From NCBI RefSeq assembly GCF_900101615.1, contig NZ_FMZX01000006.1, positions 124,001-188,000 of the forward strand: a stretch of DNA of 64,000 bases, written 5' to 3'. The translations under genes and the position numbers were made by a program. The notes below the pieces were generated by a model, which saw nothing but the letters and a program-made list of their open reading frames with translations, made no database searches and was not told the origin of the DNA. Below, in pieces: positions 50,716 through 58,976 of this stretch (within the stretch, counting starts at the first letter, position 1; the number at the start of each line of letters is the position of its first letter). The stretch is from Belnapia rosea. GTDB taxonomy: Bacteria > Pseudomonadota > Alphaproteobacteria > Acetobacterales > Acetobacteraceae.

Positions 50716-50784
50716 GGCTATGGCTCCCGGCATGCCGGGGCACGCCGAACGGGATGGCTGATGGGGGTGGCGGTGGGCGGGCGC

Positions 50785-50823
50785 TCAGCGCCGACAGCGC
50801 ATCCCGCGACAGCGAAGGGCCAT
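50785..50823 (-). CDS. 12-codon upstream ORF with two Cys codons (possible leader peptide)
   Basis: ATG at 50823 to TGA at 50785-50787 encodes MALRCRGMRCRR. GAAGG lies about six bases upstream. The peptide is half arginine and has Cys at positions 5 and 10. It lies between the riboswitch and the first structural gene, where a cysteine- or translation-sensing leader would sit. It could equally be a chance frame in GC-rich DNA. Confidence 0.35.
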   Translation of the reverse strand: MALRCRGMRCRR

Positions 50824-50850
50824 GCGGGCCTTCGGGCCGGAGGGGTGGTG

Positions 50851-50898
50851 CTTTAGCGCTTGGTATCGCGGTGCAAGCTGCATCGTTCAAAATCCGCG
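50851..50898 (-). ncRNA. SAM-II-like riboswitch
   Basis: On the minus strand, P1 is CGCGG (50898-50894) with CCGCG (50871-50867). The loop carries ATTTTGA, close to the GATTTGA of SAM-II, then GCTTGCA (50878-50872). The 3' part has CAAGCGCTAAAG. GCTTG (50878-50874) can pair with CAAGC (50862-50858) as the pseudoknot, and GCTAAA (50857-50852) matches the conserved tail. The size (48 bases) is right for SAM-II. It lies 136 bases before the first structural gene of a sulfur operon, which fits S-adenosylmethionine control. One deviation is the extra T in ATTTTGA and a shorter P1. Confidence 0.7.
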
Positions 50899-50930
50899 GG
50901 GTCAGGGCGGAATGCCCCGGCCACGGACGG

Positions 50931-50960
50931 ATTGAACGATCAATGACGGTTATTCGTCAA
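50931..50960 (-). promoter_or_regulatory. Sigma-70-like promoter of the sulfur operon
   Basis: On the minus strand TTGACG (50960-50955) and TTCAAT (50936-50931) are spaced by 18 bases. Transcription would start near 50924, about 25 bases before the riboswitch. TGACG-GTTATT-CGTCA (plus 50944-50959) overlaps the -35 element and could be an operator. Confidence 0.5.
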
Positions 50961-51229
50961 CCTGAGAAATCACGATTTGCCACGAGCCTATTCACGTCAG
51001 CGCGCGCATGATCCACGAACCTTATGAATTCAGTGGTTTATGGGCTTCATCGACCCTCACTCCGGCCCGGCCACGCATCCACGGCCCATGCGGTAGCTGC
51101 ACTTTCCACCACTTCATCGCGTATATAGGCGCCCTGGCCCGGCGCCCGGCCGATGAATGGATGGGAGCCTGCCGTTGCGCGCCCGCCGCAACCCTGGGGC
51201 CGCGGTGCCGGCCATGGCAGGCTGCCGCC

Positions 51230-52582
51230 ATGACGATTCCCCGCCGCACCGCCCTCGCCCTGCCCGGCCTTGCCCTGCCCTTCCTCGCCGGCATCGTCCG
51301 CGCCCAGGCCCCTGAGGCGCCGACGCCGGTGCTCTTCCTGCACGGCAACGGTGACCATGCGGCCCTGTGGCAGACGACGCTCTGGCGCTTCGAGTCCAAC
51401 GGCTGGCCGCGCGAGCGGCTGCGGGCGGTGAACTTCCCCGACCCGCTGGCGCGCGACGACGATGCCGTGGCGCAGCCCCGCCGCAGCAGCAGCCTGGAAC
51501 AGACCGAGCGCCTCGCTGAATTCGTCCGCACATTCCGCGCCGAGACCGGCGCCACGCGCATCGCGCTGGCCGGCAACAGCCGTGGCGGCAACCCGATCCG
51601 CGATTTCACCGTCCATCAGGGTGGCGCCTCGCAGGTCTCGCATGCGGTGCTCTGCGGCACGCCGAATCGCGGCGTCCATGACTGGCCGGAGCGCGCCGGG
51701 AACGAGTTCAACGGCCGCGGTCCTTTCCTTAGCCGGCTGAATGCCGGGCCAAGCGACGTGGTGGCGGAGACCGCCTTCCTCACCCTCCGCAGCGACGGCA
51801 ACGACCTCTACGCCCAGCCCCGCGCCATCTGGTCGCCGACGACGCCGGACCGGCCGACGGGCACCGATGTCGACGGGCCCGAGTTGCGCGGCGCGACGAA
51901 TCTGGTGCTGCCCGGCCTCGACCACCGCGAGACCGCCTACCATGCCCGCGCCTTCGCCGAGATGGCGCGCTTCATCGCCGGCCGCGCCCCCGCCCGCATT
52001 GCCGTGCTGCCGGAGGCGCGGCCGGTGCTGGACGGGCTCGTCACCGGCACGCCCGGCGGCGTGCAGACCAACCGCCCGGTCGAGGGCGCCGTGGTCGAGG
52101 TCTTCCGCACCGACCCGGAGACGGGCGCCCGCATCGGCGAGGCGCTGCACCGCCGCACCACCGGGGCCGACGGACGCTGGGGGCCGGTCACCGTCGAGCC
52201 GGGCTGGACGCTCGAGCTGGTGGTGGCGGCGCCGGAGCATCCGGTCACCCATATCTACCGCTCGCCCTTCCCGCGCTCCTCCTCCGTCCTGCATCTCCGC
52301 CCCGCCCGGCCGCTGACCGAGGCGGATCGCGCGGCCGGCGGCGTGCTGCTCTTCACCCGGCCGCGCGGCTATTTCTGCCTGCCGCGCGACGCCATCCTGC
52401 TCGACGGCCGGGTGCCGGGCGACGTGCCGCAGGGCATCGCCCGCGCCGCGACGGCGACGCTGCGGCTGCCGGCGGGCGAGCTCGGCCGGCCCATCCCCGC
52501 CCTGTTCAACGAGGAGCGCCTCGTCGCCCGCGCCTGGCCCGCCGCCGAGGGACGCATCGCGGTGGCCGAGCTGACCTGGTAG
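51230..52582 (+). CDS. Exported alpha/beta hydrolase with C-terminal carbohydrate-like domain
   Basis: A 450-residue secreted protein. MTIPRRTALALPGLALPFLA is a signal with an RR pair, cleaved likely after VRA. Residues about 30-260 are an alpha/beta hydrolase: VLFLHGNGDHAALW (oxyanion region), LAGNSRGGNPIRD (nucleophile Ser in GNSRGG) and PGLDHRETAYHARAF (catalytic His). Residues about 280-370 look like a beta-sandwich (GAVVEVFRTDPETGARIGEA, WTLELVVAAPEHPVTHIYRS). The substrate is unknown; a secreted esterase or polymer hydrolase is likely. The ATG at 51230 has a weak site; an overlapping ATG at 51213 is in another frame. Confidence 0.75.
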   Translation: MTIPRRTALALPGLALPFLAGIVRAQAPEAPTPVLFLHGNGDHAALWQTTLWRFESNGWPRERLRAVNFPDPLARDDDAVAQPRRSSSLEQTERLAEFVRTFRAETGATRIALAGNSRGGNPIRDFTVHQGGASQVSHAVLCGTPNRGVHDWPERAGNEFNGRGPFLSRLNAGPSDVVAETAFLTLRSDGNDLYAQPRAIWSPTTPDRPTGTDVDGPELRGATNLVLPGLDHRETAYHARAFAEMARFIAGRAPARIAVLPEARPVLDGLVTGTPGGVQTNRPVEGAVVEVFRTDPETGARIGEALHRRTTGADGRWGPVTVEPGWTLELVVAAPEHPVTHIYRSPFPRSSSVLHLRPARPLTEADRAAGGVLLFTRPRGYFCLPRDAILLDGRVPGDVPQGIARAATATLRLPAGELGRPIPALFNEERLVARAWPAAEGRIAVAELTW

Positions 52583-52655
52583 CCGCACCCCGGCGCATGC
52601 CGGGGGACTTGCTTTTGATGGCGACCGCTATCTATTCTCCGTGGAGGAGGTGGAT

Positions 52656-53231
52656 ATGCGGGTCAGCAAGGCACAGGTGGCGGAGAACAGGGCCAGGCTC
52701 CTGGCCGAGACGGCACGGATGATCCGCGAGGCCGGCATCGCGGGCTCGGGCGTCGATGCCCTGGCCCGCGCCGCCGGCTTCACTCATGGCAGCCTCTACA
52801 GCCAGTTCGGCTCGAAGGAGCGGCTGGTCGCCGAGGCGCTGGCCGAAGCGATGGCGGCCAGCGACGCCGTCCAGGCGGACAGGCTGCCACCCGGCGGCGG
52901 GATCGGCCGCTTCGCCGCGCAATACCTCTCGCCCGCGCACCGGGACCGGCCCGGCACCGGCTGCGCCCTGGCCGCGATCGGGCCGGAAGCGGCCCGCGAG
53001 GGCAGCGCCGTCCGCAGCACCTTCACCGCCGCCCTGCGCCGCATGGCCGGGCGCCTGGCCGCCGCGCTGCCGCTGGAGCCGAAGGCGGCCGAGCCGGCGG
53101 CGCTCGCCAGCCTCTCCACCCTCGTCGGCGCGCTGATCCTGGCGCGTGCCGTGGATGACCCCGAGCTCTCCGACCGCATCCTCGCGGCCGGGCGCAGCCA
53201 CCTGTCCGCCGGTGATGCCGGCGGCGCCTGA
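52656..53231 (+). CDS. TetR/AcrR-family transcriptional regulator
   Basis: A 191-residue regulator. Residues about 8-55 hold the TetR helix-turn-helix: NRARLLAETARMIREAGIAG, VDALARAAGFTHGSLYSQFG. The GSLYSQFGSKERLVAEAL stretch is the diagnostic recognition helix region. The C-terminal ligand domain is typical of the TetR_C group with GCALAAIGPEAAREG. GGAGGAGG precedes the ATG at 52656. It starts just upstream of the frameshifted MFS gene, so it probably controlled that exporter. Confidence 0.88.
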   Translation: MRVSKAQVAENRARLLAETARMIREAGIAGSGVDALARAAGFTHGSLYSQFGSKERLVAEALAEAMAASDAVQADRLPPGGGIGRFAAQYLSPAHRDRPGTGCALAAIGPEAAREGSAVRSTFTAALRRMAGRLAAALPLEPKAAEPAALASLSTLVGALILARAVDDPELSDRILAAGRSHLSAGDAGGA

Positions 53232-53241
53232 GGGACCATCG

Positions 53242-54536
53242 ATGCTCGCCAACCAACTCGCGCCCGCCCTCGCCCGCCGCGGCATCCATTATGGATGGGT
53301 GATGGTGGCGCTGACCTTCCTCGTCTCCCTCGCCTCGGCCGGCGCCATGGGCATCCTCGGCGCGCTGCTGCTGCCCCTGCAGCGCGAGACGGGCTGGGAG
53401 ACCGCCACCATCTCCGGCGCGCTGGCGCTGCGCCTGCTGCTCTTCGGGCTGATGGCGCCCTTCGCCGCCGCCCTGCTGCAGCGCTACGGGCTGCGCCGTA
53501 CATCGTCGTCGCGCTCTCCCTGGTGCTGATCGGCTGCCTGCTGTCGATGCGGATGACGGCGCCCTGGCAGCTCTGGCTCAGTTGGGGCGTGCTGACCGGG
53601 CTTGGGACGGGCATGACAGCGCTGGTGCTCGGCGCGACGGTCGCCAACCGCTGGTTCGTCCAGCGGCGTGGCTTGGTGCTCGGCATGCTGACGGCGGCCA
53701 ATGCCACCGGGCAGCTCGCCTTCCTGCCGCTCGCCGCCTGGCTGGCGCAGCATGAGGGCTGGCGGGCGGCGATGCTGCCGGGCCTCGGCGCCTGCCTCCT
53801 CGCCGGGCTGCTGATGTGGCTGTTCGGCCGCGACCACCCGGCGGAGCTTGGGCTGAATGCCTATGGCGACACCGCGGCGACGATCGCCCCGCGTCCCGCC
53901 GCGCCGGCCGGCAATGCGGTGCGCAACGCCTTCGCCGCCCTGGCCGAGAGCGCGCAGAGCCGCGTCTTCTGGATCCTCTTCGCCACCTTCCTGATCTGCG
54001 GCCTCTCCACCAACGGGCTGATCCAGACGCACTTCATCCCGCTCTGCTCCGATTTCGGCATGGCGGAGGTCGAGGCGGCCTCGGTGCTCGCCATGATGGG
54101 CATCTTCGACTTCGCCGGCACCATCGCCTCCGGCTGGCTGTCGGACCGCTACGACAACCGCCGGCTGCTCTTCTGGTACTACGGCCTGCGCGGCCTCTCG
54201 CTGCTCGTGCTGCCCTTCAGCACCTTCTCCCTCTACGGCCTGTCGATCTTCGCCGTCTTCTACGGGCTCGACTGGATTGCGACCGTCCCGCCCACGGTGA
54301 AGCTCGCCGGCCAGGCCTTCGGGCGGGAGCGGGCGCCGCTGGTCTTCGGCTGGATCTTCACCGCGCACCAGCTCGGCGCCGCCATCGCCGCGCTCGGCGC
54401 CGGGATGAGCCGGGATGCACTGGCGAGCTACCTGCCGGCCTTCTTCATCGCCGGCGCCGCCTGCCTCATCGCCGCGCTGCTGGCGCTGGCGGCGCGGCCG
54501 GCACGGCCCACCGCCGCCATCCCGGCCACGGCCTGA
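53242..54536 (+). pseudogene. MFS transporter with a one-base frameshift
   Basis: Two frames add up to one MFS protein of about 431 residues. The first, from the ATG at 53242 (GAGGGA upstream), gives HYGWVMVALTFLVSLASAGA and ends in TGA at 53527-53529. The second takes over with YIVVALSLVLIGCLLSMRM and runs to 54536. The break is at 53500-53501: the two bases AC after CGT must be read as part of a codon with one base missing. Either a one-base deletion or an assembly error. The family is the monocarboxylate/oxalate-formate type (HYGW start). The TetR gene lies ten bases upstream. Confidence 0.8.
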
Positions 54537-54644
54537 CCAGGCAGCGTGCGGTCAAGCAGGCGGCGACGTCGCCGCCCAGGGCCTTCCTCGTGCTTCACGG
54601 GCGTATCCTCGTCATGGGCGCCCAGCCGTGTTGCGGGACGGCCC

Positions 54645-55202
54645 TCAGCGCCCAGCGGCAAGCGCGGCGACGGCATCGGCCAGCTGGCCAAGCGTCGCGC
54701 TCATCGCCTGGACGAGAGCCGGCAGCCCGGGCTCGGCCAGCGGCGTCTCGAAGCGCAGCACGCGCGCGGCCCGCGTCGCCCCGCCCGGCGGGCGCAGGGC
54801 AAGCTGGGCCAGGAGGGTGACAGCCGGGCCCGGCCCCGCTTCGAAGCGCTGGATCTCGGTCTCGAGGATCAGGCCCGCCTCGCCACGCAGCGCCCCGGTC
54901 TCGGTGAAGACGGTGGTGCCCGGCAGGCGCAGCATCAGGTCCTCGGCCAGGACGCGGGTCAGCATGTCGCTGAAGGGCTCGCCCCAGCGGGCACCGAGCG
55001 TCACGAGCCGCGAATCCGCGACGGCGCGGATGATCTGCGACCGGTCGAGATAGGCCGGGACGCCGACGCGGCGCAGCTCGATCAGCCCGGGCGCGCCGGA
55101 GCGTGCCGCCCCTGGCACTGCGACCATCCGGTACAGTTCGGGCTCGGCCGAGGCGCAACCGGCGAGCACCAGCCCGGCGAGCAGCATGCGGCGATCAATC
55201 AT
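54645..55202 (-). CDS. pqiC: PqiC-like lipoprotein (MCE-associated auxiliary protein)
   Basis: A 185-residue outer-membrane lipoprotein. MIDRRMLLAGLVLAGCASAE holds the lipobox LAGC, so Cys16 is lipidated. The mature chain matches the ABC-type transport auxiliary lipoprotein / PqiC family: LIELRRVGVPAYLDRSQIIR, then WGEPFSDMLTRVLAEDLMLR. PqiC joins the periplasmic tunnel of PqiB to the outer membrane. The start overlaps the pqiB stop by four bases. Confidence 0.88.
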   Translation of the reverse strand: MIDRRMLLAGLVLAGCASAEPELYRMVAVPGAARSGAPGLIELRRVGVPAYLDRSQIIRAVADSRLVTLGARWGEPFSDMLTRVLAEDLMLRLPGTTVFTETGALRGEAGLILETEIQRFEAGPGPAVTLLAQLALRPPGGATRAARVLRFETPLAEPGLPALVQAMSATLGQLADAVAALAAGR

Positions 55203-56890
55203 GGCGCATTCCCCCGGTCGGTGCGGCCGCGGATCAGCGCCTCCGGATGCCGGTCGAGCAGGTCGGCCAGCAACCGGACGGAACGCGCGGCATCGCTGGC
55301 CTGGGCCAGCACCCGCGCCACCTGGCGGTTGATCTCGCTCTGCGCTCCATAGCCCCGCTCGATCGAGGCCATGGCGCTGGAGGCGCGGCCCACCGCCTGG
55401 TCGAGGTTGCTGGCGATGCCGGGCAGCCGCCGCAGCAGCGGCGCCAGCCCCTCATCGGCCCGCCGCAGCAGCCCCTGGGCCTGGTCCAGCACCCCGGACA
55501 GCCCTTGCACCGCACCCCGCAATTCCGGGCTTCCGGCGAGGCCGCTCACCGAGGCCAGGGTGTCGTTCAGGTTGCGGCCGATCTCGTCGAAGGGGATCGA
55601 TTGCAGCTGGGCGGCGACGGAGCTGACACTGGCCAGCACGCTGTCCGCGCTCATGGTCGGCATGACGATCTCCTCGCCCTGCAGCACCACCTCGGCCGGC
55701 GGGGCGTCGGGGACGAAGTCGAAGGCGATCACCACCTGTCCGGTGACGTAGCTGACCGTCTGCAGGCGGCCGCGGAGCCCGTTGCCGACCATCCGCCGGG
55801 CATAGGTCAGCACATCCTCCTGCGTCCGCCCCGCCTTGCCGGAGGGATAGGCGATGCGGTCCGGCTCGATGGCGATACGCACGGGCACGCGGAAGGTATC
55901 GCTCGCCAGGTCATACTCCAGCGTCCGTTCGAGCACGCTGCCGATGCGCAGGCCGCGCATCTCGACCGGGGTGCCCACCTCGATCCCCCGCACCGATTCG
56001 TTGAAGTAGAGCAGGAAGACCAGGCGGTCCTTGGTCGTGGCGGAGACTGCGGCCTCAAGGTCGTCATAGAGCTGGAAGCGGGTGACATCCGGTGCCGGCG
56101 GCTCGTCACGCAGCTCGGGCGGCGTGTCGAAGGCGACGCCGCCGGCGAGCAGGGCACGCAGGCTCTCGAGCTCCAGCTTCAGCCCGCCTCCACCGAAGCG
56201 TGCATTGATGCCGGAGATGTTCCAGAAGCGGGACCCCTCCCGTAGATAGCCGTCGAAGGGGGAGCGGATGAAGGCATGGATGGTGACATTGCCGTCGAGC
56301 CCGGGCGGATCGATATCGAGGATCTCCCCCACCGTCACGTCGCGGAAGAAGACGGGCGACCCACGGTCGAGCGAGCCGACGCGCTGCGCCAGCAGGGTGA
56401 AGACCCGCCCCGGCTCGTCCGAGCGCACGCCGGGCGGATTCTCGAGCCCGGCGAAATCGCGTTCGCTGGCCCCCTCCCCGCCCGGGTCGAATTCGATATA
56501 GGCGCCGGAGACGATGGTCTCGAGGCCGGAGACATTGCCGGCCGTCAGCCGCGGCCGCACCACCCAGAAGCGGGCGCCCTCGGTCAGCCGGCCCTGCACC
56601 GACTTGTTCATGCGCAGCCGCACCTGGACCTGCTGCAGGTCGTCGGAGAGCTCGATCGTCTCGACCGTGCCGACCTGTACCGCCTTGTAGCGCACCTGGG
56701 TCTGCCCGGCGGTCAGCCCCCCCGCATCGCGGAAGGTGACGGTGACGAGGGGCCCGCGATCGACATAGGTCCGCCAGCCGAGATAGCCGGCGATCAGCAG
56801 CGCGACCACCGGCACCAGCCAGATGGGCGAGATGCGGCGGCGGCGCAGGCGGCGCTCCGCCTCGGCCGGTTGTTCCTGGGTACCGCTCAC
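55199..56890 (-). CDS. pqiB: PqiB-like intermembrane lipid transport protein (MCE repeats)
   Basis: A 563-residue inner-membrane-anchored protein. One span (ISPIWLVPVVALLIAGYLGW) is followed by three MlaD/MCE domains starting near residues 45, 155 and 290: VTVTFRDAGGLTAGQTQVRY, SPVFFRDVTVGEILDI, RGIEVGTPVEMRGLRIGSVL. The C-terminal 130 residues are helical, as in PqiB, forming the long needle that spans the periplasm. It moves phospholipids between membranes. The start is a GTG at 56890 overlapping the pqiA stop (GTGA). Confidence 0.92.
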   Translation of the reverse strand: MSGTQEQPAEAERRLRRRRISPIWLVPVVALLIAGYLGWRTYVDRGPLVTVTFRDAGGLTAGQTQVRYKAVQVGTVETIELSDDLQQVQVRLRMNKSVQGRLTEGARFWVVRPRLTAGNVSGLETIVSGAYIEFDPGGEGASERDFAGLENPPGVRSDEPGRVFTLLAQRVGSLDRGSPVFFRDVTVGEILDIDPPGLDGNVTIHAFIRSPFDGYLREGSRFWNISGINARFGGGGLKLELESLRALLAGGVAFDTPPELRDEPPAPDVTRFQLYDDLEAAVSATTKDRLVFLLYFNESVRGIEVGTPVEMRGLRIGSVLERTLEYDLASDTFRVPVRIAIEPDRIAYPSGKAGRTQEDVLTYARRMVGNGLRGRLQTVSYVTGQVVIAFDFVPDAPPAEVVLQGEEIVMPTMSADSVLASVSSVAAQLQSIPFDEIGRNLNDTLASVSGLAGSPELRGAVQGLSGVLDQAQGLLRRADEGLAPLLRRLPGIASNLDQAVGRASSAMASIERGYGAQSEINRQVARVLAQASDAARSVRLLADLLDRHPEALIRGRTDRGNAP

Positions 56891-58158
56891 GCCTTGCGCT
56901 CCGCCATGGCCTCCCGCTCCTCCGCGGCGTCCCACATCAGGCGTGGGTCGAAGGCCTCGGCGGCGAAGATGGTCAGCACCACCACGGCGGCGAAGCAGGC
57001 GGCGCCGAGCCCGGCACTGATCGAGGCGAGGTTGCCGAAGCGCACCAGCGCGATCAGCACCGAGACGACGAAGATGTCGATCATCGACCAGCGGCCGATC
57101 GCCTCGACAATGCGGTAGAGCCGCGTCCGCGTGACGAGCTGCGACGCGGAGCGGCGATGGATGCCGATCAGCATGGTGGCGAGGCCGATGAGCTTCAGCA
57201 GCGGCACCGCGACGCTGGCGAGGAAGACGACGAGCGCCAGCGGCCAGAAGCCGCTCTCGACAAATTCCCAGGCGCCGCCCAGGATCGTGTGCGGCCCGCC
57301 ATGGCCGAAGGTGACGATATCCATCACCGGGAAGGCATTGGCCGGTATGTAGAGCACCACCGCGGCGAGGATCAGCGCCCAGCTCCGCGCCACGCTGTTC
57401 GGCTTGCGTGGGTGCAGTACCGCCTCGCAGCGCCGGCAGCTGCTGCCCGGCTCCGCCGGGGCGACCAGCCGGCAGCAGCCGCAGCCGATCAGCGGCGCGG
57501 CCGGCAGCGGCGCCTCGGCCGGCGTGGCGGTGGCGCCGCGCGCCTCCAGCGCTTCCCAGACCCGGTCGGGATCGAGCTGGGCGTTGAGCGCCACCTGGGC
57601 CAGCGCCAACGCTGCCAGCCCATAAGCGGCTGGGCCGATCTCGACCTGCGCCAGATCCGCCAGGCGCGTGTAGGAGACCAGCACGCCGAAGAGAAAGACC
57701 TCCAGCATCGCCCAAGGGCCAAGCCGCTCATGCCAGCGAAAGGCGAGGTAGAGGCGGCGGGGCGGCGCCTCCAGCCGCAGGCCGAGCAGCACCCCGACCA
57801 GCAGCAGCAGGCGTGCCAGCGGCACCGCGACCAGGGTGAGGATCACCAGGATGGAGAGCACCCCGAACCCGTCCTGCAGGAAGGAGAAGGCACCGGTCTC
57901 GACATGGCTGGACCGCACCTGGCCGAGCAATTGCAGGCCGAGGAAGGGCATGGTCATCGTCACCGCGTAGAGCACCAGCCCGGCGAGCCCGAGGGCCAGG
58001 GGCGCGTCGAGCGAGGCCGGCGCATGGCGCCGCAGCACCGTCTGGCAGCGCGGGCAGCGTGCCTCCTCGCGCCGCTCCAGCGGGCCGAGCCGGACCAGGC
58101 GGCCGCAACCCTCGCATTCCCGGAGGTCACGGCCGGGTGGCGCGTCGGCAGCCCCCAT
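56887..58158 (-). CDS. pqiA: PqiA-like inner-membrane protein
   Basis: A 423-residue membrane protein with two copies of the PqiA unit. Each has a zinc-ribbon-like Cys pair (CEGCGRLV, CPRCQTVL; then CGCCRLV, CRRCEAVL) followed by four spans such as LALGLAGLVLYAVTMTMPFL and ILAAVVLYIPANAFPVMDIV. PqiA works with PqiB and PqiC in membrane maintenance, and the paraquat link is from Escherichia coli. I prefer the ATG at 58158; a GTG at 58179 is in frame. Neither has a clear Shine-Dalgarno. It is the first gene of the operon. Confidence 0.92.
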   Translation of the reverse strand: MGAADAPPGRDLRECEGCGRLVRLGPLERREEARCPRCQTVLRRHAPASLDAPLALGLAGLVLYAVTMTMPFLGLQLLGQVRSSHVETGAFSFLQDGFGVLSILVILTLVAVPLARLLLLVGVLLGLRLEAPPRRLYLAFRWHERLGPWAMLEVFLFGVLVSYTRLADLAQVEIGPAAYGLAALALAQVALNAQLDPDRVWEALEARGATATPAEAPLPAAPLIGCGCCRLVAPAEPGSSCRRCEAVLHPRKPNSVARSWALILAAVVLYIPANAFPVMDIVTFGHGGPHTILGGAWEFVESGFWPLALVVFLASVAVPLLKLIGLATMLIGIHRRSASQLVTRTRLYRIVEAIGRWSMIDIFVVSVLIALVRFGNLASISAGLGAACFAAVVVLTIFAAEAFDPRLMWDAAEEREAMAERKA

Positions 58159-58341
58159 GGCGCTGACGACCAGGCTCACCGCGCGGTTCGCGCCCGGGCG
58201 GGGCAGGATCGGGGGTGGGATCGAACACGCATTCGGGGCAGCCTGAGCAAGAGGATCGGGCGCGGGAACGGTTCGAACCCGCAGGAGTTGCGCGGGCGCC
58301 CGGGACTGAACCTCTTGGTTACCCTTTGCGACCGCAGCCGC

Positions 58342-58917
58342 TCAGGTGAGGTCGTGCAGGTCCCGGCCCAAGGGCGGCCCGAGCCGGAACTCGGAAAAGC
58401 GTACCACAAGCCCGGCTCGTTCCGGCGTACAACACATCGGCCCGACCGTATAGCACGCGGCCCGGGGAAAGGGTGCCAGCCGAACCAAGCCCCAGCGCCA
58501 CCCATCCGCCGAGGCCTGCAGCCGCAGCACCCCCGCCGCCACCGTCAGCCGCAGCCGGAGGTCGCCCGGGTCGCCGGCATAGGGGCCGGTCGCCCAGTCC
58601 GACCGGCCGAGGGTCAGCACGCTGCCCAGCATCGCCTGGCCATCGGAGAGCTCGATCCCCGCCCTCAGCCAGCGCTCCGCATCCAGCCGCAGCATGATCC
58701 CGGCCTGGTCATAGAGCGCCCGGTACTCGGCCTGCACCCGCAGTTCCGCGGTGAAATCCCCCGCGGTGGCGAGGCCGAGGCAATGGCCGCTGTCGCGGGT
58801 GAAGCCGTAATGCGTCTCCCGCCAGAAATCCGTCCCCCGGTCGGTGACGACATGCAGGGCCTCGCCCTCGAACCACCATTCGGCGGGCTCGTTCAGCCAG
58901 CTGCCTTGCGCGAACAT
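58342..58917 (-). CDS. DUF1349 domain protein
   Basis: A 191-residue protein of the DUF1349 (concanavalin-like beta-sandwich) family. WLNEPAEWWFEGEALHVVTD, then DFWRETHYGFTRDSGHCLGL and YDQAGIMLRLDAERWLRAGI are the family hallmarks. It has no signal peptide, so it is cytosolic. The yeast and bacterial members are linked to regulation but their activity is not known. It ends 183 bases before pqiA on the same strand; the gap holds no gene. Confidence 0.87.
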   Translation of the reverse strand: MFAQGSWLNEPAEWWFEGEALHVVTDRGTDFWRETHYGFTRDSGHCLGLATAGDFTAELRVQAEYRALYDQAGIMLRLDAERWLRAGIELSDGQAMLGSVLTLGRSDWATGPYAGDPGDLRLRLTVAAGVLRLQASADGWRWGLVRLAPFPRAACYTVGPMCCTPERAGLVVRFSEFRLGPPLGRDLHDLT

Positions 58918-58976
58918 CCGCCCTCCCCTTGCCGCCCGTCCCGGGCCTCGGGATAGTCGCCCTCCCGTTCAGGACC

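Larger units (their letters stand above)
50716..51229. other. Regulatory leader of the sulfur operon and gap before the hydrolase gene
   Basis: 514 bases between divergent genes. The minus-strand part holds a promoter-like pair, a SAM-II-like aptamer and a short ORF, each listed separately. The remainder, about 50961-51229, is partly AT-rich (50960-51050) and must contain the promoter of the hydrolase gene at 51230. I see no further gene in it. Confidence 0.6.

Noticed and set aside
58261-58300. tRNA T-arm-like sequence (GGTTCGAACCC)
   Set aside because: There is no matching acceptor, D or anticodon arm around it on either strand.
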